49,270 bases of DNA from Novosphingobium sp. ST904 (GTDB lineage Bacteria; Pseudomonadota; Alphaproteobacteria; Sphingomonadales; Sphingomonadaceae): the NCBI RefSeq assembly GCF_001298105.1, contig NZ_LGJH01000125.1, positions 1-49,270 of the forward strand, given 5' to 3'. Positions within the stretch are counted from its first letter, which is position 1. Each line of letters opens with the position of its first letter. The translations under genes were made by a program, and so were the position numbers. Below are positions 9,226 to 16,579 of this stretch, piece after piece. The notes beneath the pieces were generated by a model that had not been told where the DNA came from, did not search any database, and saw only the letters and a program-made list of their open reading frames with translations.

Positions 9226-10011
9226 TCAGTGGATGAATATCAGGGCGATCGCGAGCGGGATCAGCAGGCTCAGCCCGACCAGCGGCCAGGTCGAGGGCCG
9301 ATGTCTGGCGTGAAGCTGGAGAAGGAACAGGCCGGTCACCGTGAACACGACGCAGGCCGCCGCGAAGAGATCGATGAACCAGAACCACACCGAGCCGGTG
9401 TTGCGGCCCTTGTGCAGGTCGTTGAGGTAGGAAACCGTGCCGCGATTGGTCACTTCGGCGGAAATCGCGCCGTTGGAACGGTCAATGCTGACCCATGCGT
9501 CGCGGCCCGGGCCGGGCATGGCGACATAGACCTCGTCCTCGGCGGACCAGTCCGCCGGGAAACCGGCGGGATCGAGGGGAACGGCGGCGGCCACTGCCCT
9601 GGCGACATCGGCGGGAAGCGGCGCGGTGCCGTCTCCGGCGGGGGGCAGGCTACGCAGGAGGCCGGGCGCGATCTTGCCTTCGCTCTGTACCACCTTGGGT
9701 TCCGCACCGATCGATGCCGCATGGTTGAGCGTGATGCCGGTGATGGCGAACAGGAACATTCCCGCAAGCGAAACCGCGGCGCTCACCCAGTGCCAGGTGT
9801 GAAGCTGCTTGAGCCAGAAGGCGCGGGCCTTCTTGTTCTTCTTCTTCGCGGGAGCGCGGCGGGCGGCGGCAGGACGCACGGTTTGCCCGGGATCTGCAGG
9901 CGGTTCTGTCCGCGCAGCAGGCGGTGCACGGTCCGCCCCATCAAGCACATCGAGACTTTCGCCGTTACCGCCCAACTTGCACGTTTCCCTTGGTCTACGG
10001 GAGTCGCGCAA
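9226..10011 (-). CDS. PepSY-associated TM-helix membrane protein
   Basis: Inner membrane protein of the PepSY-TM group, often encoded with ferric siderophore receptors and thought to pass electrons across the membrane for iron reduction. After a Lys/Arg-rich N terminus (RRAPAKKKNKKARAF) come WLKQLHTWHWVSAAVSLAGMFLFAITGITLNH, a first helix with conserved His residues, and a periplasmic domain of about 110 residues. Then come a DLHKGRNTGSVWFWFIDLFAAACVVFTVTGLFLLQLHARH helix and a last hydrophobic helix. The His residues in both central helices could ligate haem. The start is uncertain: a TTG at 10011 is used, and a GTG 44 codons in is possible. It is the first gene of the operon and lies just below a Fur-like promoter. 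Confidence 0.85.
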   Translation of the reverse strand: MRDSRRPRETCKLGGNGESLDVLDGADRAPPAARTEPPADPGQTVRPAAARRAPAKKKNKKARAFWLKQLHTWHWVSAAVSLAGMFLFAITGITLNHAASIGAEPKVVQSEGKIAPGLLRSLPPAGDGTAPLPADVARAVAAAVPLDPAGFPADWSAEDEVYVAMPGPGRDAWVSIDRSNGAISAEVTNRGTVSYLNDLHKGRNTGSVWFWFIDLFAAACVVFTVTGLFLLQLHARHRPSTWPLVGLSLLIPLAIALIFIH

Positions 10012-10055
10012 AAAGCGATGCGGAATCGAGTCCCGGCCCCCCCTGTGCCGCTGCC

Positions 10056-10081
10056 ATTATCGCAAGTGCGAATGCCTCGCA
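10056..10081 (-). promoter_or_regulatory. Candidate iron-regulated promoter of the PepSY-ApbE operon
   Basis: A palindrome TGCGA-N5-TCGCA lies at 10067-10081. Directly downstream on the minus strand is a good -10 hexamer, GATAAT (10056-10061). The flanks give an extended TTAT...ATAA symmetry. The arrangement, 45-70 bases above the first gene, suggests an operator overlapping the promoter. Fur is the likeliest regulator given the gene content, but the sequence is less canonical than the box at 6609. Confidence 0.45.
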
Positions 10082-10216
10082 ATAACAAAGCGCAAATCGA
10101 GGTGAAGGGATCGTGCAAGCGGCGAATGCCGCCGGATGCCGAACCGGCTTCCGGCGGCAGGTCTGCCGACAAGCGCCCAGGGTGGGACTTTGCGCGTGCC
10201 GGCAGGATGTCGGGGA

Positions 10217-11731
10217 TCAGCCCCCGACGGTGAGCATCACCGCACCGCGAGCGGGGACCGTGTAGCTTGCGGGCAGTTTCGCGGCCTTGACCCCGGTCCA
10301 CAGGTCTTCGACCTGCGAGATTGCGGCCAGACCGGCATCGGCAGGTGTCAGCGAGAGCGAGGCCGCGGTCTCGCCGCGGTTGAACAGGGCCAGGGCAACG
10401 CGGCCGTCTGCCAGCGGCTTGGCCCAGACTTCCATTGAGCCCGCCTTGCGCACGGCCTTGCCCTGGACGCCCCTGGCATCCTGATCCACGGCGATGACGC
10501 GCCTGTTGGTCAGCATCGCCAGCGTTTCGGCACTGGTTTCGCGCAAGTCATGGCCCATCATCAGCGGCGCGGCGGACATGGCCCAGAGCGTCATGTGCGT
10601 GCGGTATTCGTCCGCGCTCATCCCGCCGTTTCCGACTTCGAGCATGTCCGGATCGTTCCAGCCATGCGGCCCGGCCCAATCGGGTTTGCCGTTCTTGTCG
10701 AAGCCGATTTTGGCCATTGTCGGATAGTCGTCGGTGATGTCGCCGGTCGTGCGCCGCAGCTGGCCGCCGACGTCGCGGCCCCAGCTTCCCACGTCGAAGC
10801 GGCCATATTCGCAGAGCGAGAAGATGAACTCGCGCCCCGTCGCCTGAAGGGCGGCGCCCATTTCGTAGTAGCTGCGCTTCACGGTATCGGCATCGGCATA
10901 GAACCACTCGCCCGAGCACAGGTCGTACTTCAGGTAGTCGAAGCCCCATTCGGCATAAGTCTTCGCATCCTGCGCGACGTGGCCGTAGCTGCCTTCGTAG
11001 CCGGCGCAAGTGCGCGGCCCCTGCGAGGAATAGATGCCGATCTTCAGTCCCCTGGAATGGACATAGTCGGTCAGCGCCTTCATGTCCGGAAACTTCTCGT
11101 TGGGCTGTAGCACGCCATTGGCGTCGCGCTTGCCCTGCCAGCCATCGTCGATGTTGATGTAGAGGTAGCCGGCATCGCGAAGGCCGGTAGAGACCATGGC
11201 ATCGGCCTGCGCGCGCACGGTCTTGTCATCGATGTGCTCGGCGAACTTGTTCCAGCTGCTCCAGCCCATCGGCGGGGTGGCGGCCAGCCTGTTGGGGATC
11301 GGCGTGCCGAGCGGGGGCAGTGCGGCGAACTGGAAGGCGCGCGCCCTGGCGTCCTTCGCCTTGCCCTTGTAACCCTTGCTGTCGACCTCGGATTCCCAGA
11401 TCCTGCCCTTGAGATGGGCCTGCCCGCCTTCAAGCGCGACGCTCCACGGGCGGGTAAGGTGCTCCTTGTCGTTGAGGTTGCGGGCCTCGAACTTCAGTTC
11501 GCCGTTCTCGACGCGCGGGTTCATCATCTCGACCGGGCCGTACCATTTGGTGGTTACGGTGCCGGCGATCTTGCCGCCCTTCGAGGTGACTTCCATCATC
11601 GTCACGCCCGGCGTGGGCGGGGTGTCGTCGAACAGCCAGACGCCGTCGTAGGCGGTCTTGGCAAGGGCAGGCGCAGCAGGCGAAAGGGCGGTGCCAAGCA
11701 GGGCGGCAGCCAGCACGAGGGCGCGTTTCAT
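10217..11731 (-). CDS. Glycoside hydrolase family 27 alpha-galactosidase-like enzyme, exported
   Basis: A 504-residue secreted glycosidase with a signal peptide (MKRALVLAAALLGTALSPAAPALA). An N-terminal domain of about 120 residues, not needed in minimal GH27 enzymes, precedes the catalytic barrel. The barrel starts at TPPMGWSSWNKF and continues YLYINIDDGWQG and GIYSSQGPRTCAGYEGSYGH. YLKYDLC places the nucleophile at Asp270, and WNDPDMLEVG places the acid/base at Asp362. A C-terminal beta domain ends in VPARGAVMLTVGG. GH27 members act on alpha-galactosides, alpha-N-acetylgalactosaminides or beta-L-arabinopyranosides; the exact substrate is open. It lies 57 bases downstream of an amino acid permease on the same strand, probably without functional connection. 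Confidence 0.92.
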   Translation of the reverse strand: MKRALVLAAALLGTALSPAAPALAKTAYDGVWLFDDTPPTPGVTMMEVTSKGGKIAGTVTTKWYGPVEMMNPRVENGELKFEARNLNDKEHLTRPWSVALEGGQAHLKGRIWESEVDSKGYKGKAKDARARAFQFAALPPLGTPIPNRLAATPPMGWSSWNKFAEHIDDKTVRAQADAMVSTGLRDAGYLYINIDDGWQGKRDANGVLQPNEKFPDMKALTDYVHSRGLKIGIYSSQGPRTCAGYEGSYGHVAQDAKTYAEWGFDYLKYDLCSGEWFYADADTVKRSYYEMGAALQATGREFIFSLCEYGRFDVGSWGRDVGGQLRRTTGDITDDYPTMAKIGFDKNGKPDWAGPHGWNDPDMLEVGNGGMSADEYRTHMTLWAMSAAPLMMGHDLRETSAETLAMLTNRRVIAVDQDARGVQGKAVRKAGSMEVWAKPLADGRVALALFNRGETAASLSLTPADAGLAAISQVEDLWTGVKAAKLPASYTVPARGAVMLTVGG

Positions 11732-11788
11732 CGCGATCTCCTTGGGATCGGTATCGTTACGGGTGAAGGGGGCGGCAGCCCGGCCGTG

Positions 11789-13208
11789 TCAGGCCACTGC
11801 CGCCGCCGCCTCGCGTCCGGCTTCGCTGCGGCTGCGGCCGTAGAGGAAGTAGACGAGGAGGCCGATCACGTTCCAGGCGCCGAAGCGGACCAGCGTGCTC
11901 TCGGGCAGGCTGAACAGCAGGTAGGCGCAGCCCAGGAACGTCAGCGTACCGACAACGTAAGGCTGCGGGCAGCGGAACAGGCGCTTCAGGTCCGGCGCAC
12001 GGCGGCGCAGGATCATCAGGCACGCGCCGACCGAGATGAAGGCGATCAGGGTGCCGGCATTGGCGAGTTCCGCGATCTCGTCGAGACGGAAGATACCGGC
12101 GACGACCGCGATCGAGATGCCGGTCATCAGCGTGATGCGGGTGGGGGCGCCGGTGCGCGGGCTGATCTTGGCGAGGCTGCGCGGCAGCAGGCCGTCGCGG
12201 GCCATGACGAAGAACACGCGGCTCTGGCCGTACATCATCACGAGGATAACGGAAGGCAGGGCGAGCACGGCGGCAAAGGCGATCAGGTGCGCGGCAACCG
12301 GCTGGCCGAGCTGGCGCAGCACGAGGGCGAGCGGTTCGGGCGAGTTGGCAAGCTGCTGGAAGGGCAGGGCACCGATCGCGGTAATCGCAACGGCCATGTA
12401 GATCGCGGTGCAGACGACCATCGAGCCGATGATGCCGATGGTAAGGTCGCGGCCCGGGTTCTTGGCTTCCTCGGCTGAAGTGGCGACCGCGTCGAAGCCG
12501 TAGAAGGCGAAGAACACGATGGCGGCGGCGGCCATGACCCCGCGCTTCTGCCCTTCCACCTCGGTGCTGCCGAAGCCGTAGGGCATGAAGGGTTCAAGGT
12601 TGCCGCCCTGGAAGGCGGGCAGCGCCATGACGACGAAGATCGTGAGCGCGACGAGCTTGATGATGACCAGCACGATGTTGAGCGTGGCGCTTTCGCGGGT
12701 GCCGGCGATCAGCATGCCCATGACGGCCAGCGCCACCAGTACGGCAGGCAGGTTGACGATGCCGCCGCCGTGCGGGCCGACCAGCAGCGCGTGGGGCAGA
12801 TGGATGCCCGCCGACTGGATCCAGCCGACCAGATAGCCGGACCAGCCGACCGCGACGGTGGAGCAGGCCAGCGAATATTCGAGAATCAGGCTCCAGCCGA
12901 CGATCCAGGCGATGGTTTCGCCCATGGCGGCATAGGAGAAGGTGTAGGCGCTGCCGGCGGCCGGGATCATCGTCGCCATTTCCGCATAGGCAAGCGCGGC
13001 GCAGGCGCAGACCGCGCCGGCGATCGCGAAGGCGAGGATCACGGCGTCCCGCGCGCTCCGCGCCGACGCCGGTCAGGGTGTAGATGCCGGTGCCGACGAT
13101 GGCGCCGACGCCAAGGGCGATCAGGTGAGGCCAGCTCAGGGTCTTGGCCAGGGAATGCCCGGAGTCGCGTTGTGAGAGTTTTTCTATCGATTTACGCGGT
13201 CCGAGCAT
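11789..13208 (-). CDS. APC superfamily amino acid permease, frameshifted
   Basis: Inner membrane amino acid transporter of the APC superfamily (cationic amino acid transporter/YhdG branch), about 472 residues with some 12 hydrophobic helices. The first helix carries LIALGVGAIVGTGIYTLTGVG, the substrate-binding unwound-helix motif of the family. The frame breaks near 13050, between GVGAERAG and AVILAFAIAGAVCACAALAYAEMA. A one- or two-base indel in GCGGGAC restores the usual A-G-x-A-V wording. Later family segments include FFAFYGFDAVATSAEEAKNPGRDLTIGIIGS and SRVFFVMARDGLLP. It lies next to a GntR regulator whose divergent target is an amino acid oxidase, so import of an amino acid used by that pathway is plausible. 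Confidence 0.9.
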
Positions 13209-13228
13209 GGATCCCCCTGGTTATGGTC

Positions 13229-13888
13229 TCAGCCGGTTGTCTGGCTGGCGGTAAAATGAGCGCGCAAGTCGTCAAGCGTGCTGGCGATGTGCTGGGTGAG
13301 CAGGCCCTGCACCTTGTCCGCCTCTCCGGCGAGCCAGGCATCGAGCAGGTCACGGTGTTCCATATGCGCGCGGTCGCCGCGGCCCGCCGGTTCGAGGTGG
13401 GCGATCACATAGCGTTCGGCGAGCACTTCGAGGCGCTCGACAAGCTGCGTGGTAAGCAGGCGCTTGCCCGGGCGGACCAGGGCGACGTGGTATTCGCGGT
13501 TGCGCACGGCAACGTCGCTGAGATTTTCCTTGGCCGCGGCGTCAAGCACTTCGAAGGCCTTGATGGCGGCCTGCCGGTCGGCATCATCGGCCTTGGTGCA
13601 GGCATAGGCTGCGGCGGCGGGTTCGGTCGCAAGGCGCAGGAGATAGATCTCTTCGGCCTGATCGCTCGACATCGGGCGGACGAACCAGCCGCGATTGGCC
13701 TGGCTGGTCAGCAGACCCTCATGTTCGAGCCGCGCCAGCGCTTCACGCAGCGGGATCTTGCTCACGCCCAGTTCTGCGGCCAGCGCATCCTGCCGGACCG
13801 GCTCCATCACGGGGAGCTTTCCTTCGACGATCCTTTCGCGGATCACGTCGAAAATGCGTTCAGCAAGGGTGCGGACGACGATTGTCAC
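13229..13888 (-). CDS. GntR-family transcriptional regulator, FCD domain
   Basis: A 219-residue DNA-binding regulator. The N-terminal winged helix (RIFDVIRERIVEGKL...VRQDALAAELGVSKIPLREALARLEHEGLL) is the GntR signature. The C-terminal all-helical FCD effector domain has YHVALVRPGKRLLTTQLVERL and HMEHRDLLDAWLAGEADKVQGLLTQHI, with the conserved metal-site His residues. The GTG at 13888, with GGAG upstream, is preferred over the TTG at 13906. Two similar GTATAC palindromes lie in the intergenic region, one upstream of this gene and one upstream of the divergent oxidoreductase. This suggests autoregulation and control of the divergent pair, probably by an amino acid or derived acid. Confidence 0.92.
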   Translation of the reverse strand: MTIVVRTLAERIFDVIRERIVEGKLPVMEPVRQDALAAELGVSKIPLREALARLEHEGLLTSQANRGWFVRPMSSDQAEEIYLLRLATEPAAAAYACTKADDADRQAAIKAFEVLDAAAKENLSDVAVRNREYHVALVRPGKRLLTTQLVERLEVLAERYVIAHLEPAGRGDRAHMEHRDLLDAWLAGEADKVQGLLTQHIASTLDDLRAHFTASQTTG

Positions 13889-13931
13889 CAATGAATCTCC
13901 ATACAACTCTCGACGGCGCGATACGCCTTCG

Positions 13932-13951
13932 ATCTAACGTATACGGTAGAT
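13932..13951. promoter_or_regulatory. GntR operator candidate 1 (GTATAC palindrome)
   Basis: ATCTAACGTATACGGTAGAT is a 20-bp palindrome with one mismatched pair (18 of 20 symmetric), centred on GTATAC. It lies 44 bases upstream of the gntR start. Confidence 0.6.
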
Positions 13952-14110
13952 GATCCCAAATGACGCTGCAATGCGACCTTTTCCGACCAGCGATTGCGTT
14001 TTGTTAATCGCGACCCTTCACCGCCCGGGCGAACCGGGACGTTGTGATTTCGGTGGATCGAGACGTTCATGGCGCGGTGCAAAGCCTTGTGCGGACGGGC
14101 GGTGATTGAT

Positions 14111-14126
14111 ATATGGTATACGATAT
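14111..14126. promoter_or_regulatory. GntR operator candidate 2 (GTATAC palindrome)
   Basis: ATATGGTATACGATAT is a 16-bp palindrome with one mismatched pair, with the same GTATAC core as the site at 13932. It ends 26 bases before the GTG of the FAD oxidoreductase, where bound repressor would cover the promoter or start of transcription. Confidence 0.6.
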
Positions 14127-14152
14127 AGTCTGACTTATGCAACGGAGTTTTT

Positions 14153-15373
14153 GTGGGGTCCATTGGAATTGTCGGTGGCGGGGTGGTCGGGCTCTGCACG
14201 GGCATCGAATTGCTCGAAGCAGGGCACCAGGTTGCGCTTGTCGATGACGATACCGAGGGCAAGGCGGCATCCTGGGGCAACGCGGGGCACATCGCGGTCG
14301 AACAGGTGGAACCGCTTGCCTCTATGGACATGGTGCGCAGCCTGCCGCAGCGCCTGTTCCTGCGCGGCGGACCGCTGGGCTTCCCGCCTGCCGCCATGGC
14401 GGAATGGGTGCCTTTCGGGCTGCGCCTGCTTGCCGCCGCCCGTCCGGCGCGGTTCCGCAAGGGCTGCGAGGCCCTGGCACCGCTTCTGGCCGGCTCGATG
14501 CCTGCGTGGATTTCGATGACCGAGCGCATCGGGGCGCCGGAACTGCTTCGCCAGGATGGCCATTTCGTGCTCTGGCACGGGGAAAGCGCCGCTCGCGAAG
14601 GCCGTGCTTCATGGCAGGCGGCGGAAACCGGTACCGCGCAAGTGCATGAGGCGACACCGGCCGAACTGGCGATGCTGTCCGGTCTCGGCAAGCAGCCGGT
14701 AGCCGGCGCGATCCGTTTCTCCGGTAGCGGCCAGATCGCGGACCTCGGCGATTTGCGGACTGCCTTGCGCAAGGCTTTCGCCGAGCGGGGTGGTACTTTC
14801 GTGGCCCGGCGCGGGGAATTGCGGATGGCGGGAGGCCGCGTCGAGATCGGCGGTGTCGATGCCGAGCAGGTGCTGGTCTGTGCGGGCGTGCGCTCGCGCG
14901 AATTGATGGAGCATCTCGGCCACAAGGTGCCGATGATCGCCGAACGCGGCTATCACGTCCGCGCCGATGCCGGCGTGTGGGCTGCCGACCTGCCGCCGGT
15001 GGTCTTCGAGGAACGCTCGATGATCGTCACGCGCTATCGAAGCGCAGTGCAGGCGGCGAGTTTCGTCGAACTCGGGACGGTCGATGCGCCTGCCGATCCG
15101 CGCAAGTGGGAGCGGCTGGAGCGCCATGTCGCGGAGCTTGGCCTGCCCATCGGAGGGCCGTTCCGCCGCTGGATGGGCTGCCGCCCGACCCTGCCGGACT
15201 ATCTTCCCGCCATCGGCCGCTCGACGAAGGCATCCAATCTCTTCTATGCCTTCGGTCATCAGCACCTAGGGCTTACACTTGCGCCGATCACGGCGCGGCT
15301 GGTCACATCGATGGTCGCGGGCAAGCAGCCGGAGCTGCCGCTCGCGCCGTTCGATATCCAGCGCTTCGCATAA
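14153..15373 (+). CDS. FAD-dependent D-amino-acid dehydrogenase-like oxidoreductase (DAO family)
   Basis: A 406-residue flavoprotein of the DadA/D-amino acid oxidase family, probably oxidising a D-amino acid or a cyclic amino acid such as hydroxyproline. The N-terminal dinucleotide-binding motif is GIVGGGVVGLCTGIELLEAGHQVALVDDD. SWGNAGHIAVEQVEPLAS is typical of the DadA group, LVCAGVRSRELMEHLGHKVPMIAERGYHV is the central domain, and WMGCRPTLPDYLPAIGRS...YAFGHQHLGLTLAPITARL is the C-terminal flavin contact. The GTG start is preceded by GGAG with six bases of spacing. An M24 peptidase follows after 12 bases, and both probably sit under the GTATAC operator. The substrate cannot be read from sequence. 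Confidence 0.9.
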   Translation: MGSIGIVGGGVVGLCTGIELLEAGHQVALVDDDTEGKAASWGNAGHIAVEQVEPLASMDMVRSLPQRLFLRGGPLGFPPAAMAEWVPFGLRLLAAARPARFRKGCEALAPLLAGSMPAWISMTERIGAPELLRQDGHFVLWHGESAAREGRASWQAAETGTAQVHEATPAELAMLSGLGKQPVAGAIRFSGSGQIADLGDLRTALRKAFAERGGTFVARRGELRMAGGRVEIGGVDAEQVLVCAGVRSRELMEHLGHKVPMIAERGYHVRADAGVWAADLPPVVFEERSMIVTRYRSAVQAASFVELGTVDAPADPRKWERLERHVAELGLPIGGPFRRWMGCRPTLPDYLPAIGRSTKASNLFYAFGHQHLGLTLAPITARLVTSMVAGKQPELPLAPFDIQRFA

Positions 15374-15385
15374 AGGAATAACGAC

Positions 15386-16576
15386 ATGATTGGCGGATCG
15401 ACCGCAGAGATCGAACTGGCCGGGCTCGAAGCCTGGGCCGACCGCGCCCCGGCCATCGCCGTGGCCGAGCGCGAGGCGCGGATGGCACGCGCGGCGGAAC
15501 TGACGGACCGGCTCGGCGCCGATGCGCTGCTGGTCAATGCCGGAGCCTCGCTGCGCTACTTCTCGGGCCTGCCCTGGGGGCAGACCGAACGTCTTGTCGC
15601 CATGCTGCTCGTCCCCGGACGCAAGCCGATCATGATCTGCCCGCATTTCGAGATCGGCACGCTGGAAGCCGATCTCGCGATTCCGGTGGACATCCGTTCG
15701 TGGCAGGAAGACGAAGATCCGGTCGCACTGGTGGTTCGGGTGCTTGCGGAAATCGGCGCGAAGACGGTGGCGATTGACCCGGAACTGCCCTTCCACTTCG
15801 CCGAGCGCATCCGGCAGGGCGGTTCGGCCAGGCCGGTCGATGCGATGCCGGTCATCAAGCAGTGCCGCATGGTCAAGTCCGCCGCGGAACTTGCGCTGAT
15901 GCAGCAGGCCAAGAACATGACCCTGCTGGTCCATCAGGCTGCCGCGCGCATCCTGCGCCCCGGTATCCGCCAGAGCGAGGTGGTCCACTTCATCGATGCC
16001 GCGCATCGCAAGCTCGGCGCCAGCGGGTCGAGCTTCTGCATCGTCCAGTTCGGCGAGGCGACCGCCTATCCGCACGGGCTTCCGGGCGACCGTGAGCTGA
16101 AGGAAGGCCAGCTCGTGCTCGTCGACACGGGCTGCACCATCCAGGGCTACCATTCCGACATCACCCGCACTTACGCTTTCGGCGATGTCTCGCAGGATAT
16201 CCGCCGCATCTGGGACATCGAGAAGGAAGCCCAGCAGGCCGCCTTCGACGCCGTGCGTCCCGGCGAGCCTTGCGAAGCGGTCGACTATGCCGCGCGTGTC
16301 GTGCTCGAAAAGGCCGGGCTGGGGCCTGACTACAACCTGCCGGGCCTGCCGCACCGTACCGGCCACGGCATCGGCCTTTCGATCCACGAACCAGCCTATC
16401 TCGTGCGCGGCGACAAGACGCCTCTGGAGCCGGGCATGTGCTTCTCCAACGAGCCGATGATCGTGGTTCCGCAGAAGTTCGGCGTGCGGCTGGAAGATCA
16501 CATGTTCGTTACCGAAACCGGCGCGCAGTGGTTCACGCAGCCGCAGGTCGCCATCGACCGTCCGTTCGCGCAATAG
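15386..16576 (+). CDS. M24-family Xaa-Pro peptidase (creatinase/prolidase fold)
   Basis: A 396-residue metallopeptidase. It has a creatinase-type N-terminal domain (about 35-165, ALLVNAGASLRYFSGLPWG) and a pita-bread catalytic domain. All metal ligands are visible: Asp in LVDTGCTIQGYHSD, the second Asp in the same stretch, His in HRTGHGIGLSIHE, Glu in FSNEPMIV and Glu in RLEDHMFV. Members cleave Xaa-Pro bonds or are related hydrolases such as creatinase. It follows the FAD oxidoreductase by 12 bases in an apparent operon, suggesting use of proline-containing dipeptides or similar compounds. Its stop is three bases from the stop of the convergent SLC13 gene. Confidence 0.92.
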   Translation: MIGGSTAEIELAGLEAWADRAPAIAVAEREARMARAAELTDRLGADALLVNAGASLRYFSGLPWGQTERLVAMLLVPGRKPIMICPHFEIGTLEADLAIPVDIRSWQEDEDPVALVVRVLAEIGAKTVAIDPELPFHFAERIRQGGSARPVDAMPVIKQCRMVKSAAELALMQQAKNMTLLVHQAAARILRPGIRQSEVVHFIDAAHRKLGASGSSFCIVQFGEATAYPHGLPGDRELKEGQLVLVDTGCTIQGYHSDITRTYAFGDVSQDIRRIWDIEKEAQQAAFDAVRPGEPCEAVDYAARVVLEKAGLGPDYNLPGLPHRTGHGIGLSIHEPAYLVRGDKTPLEPGMCFSNEPMIVVPQKFGVRLEDHMFVTETGAQWFTQPQVAIDRPFAQ

Positions 16577-16579
16577 CCG

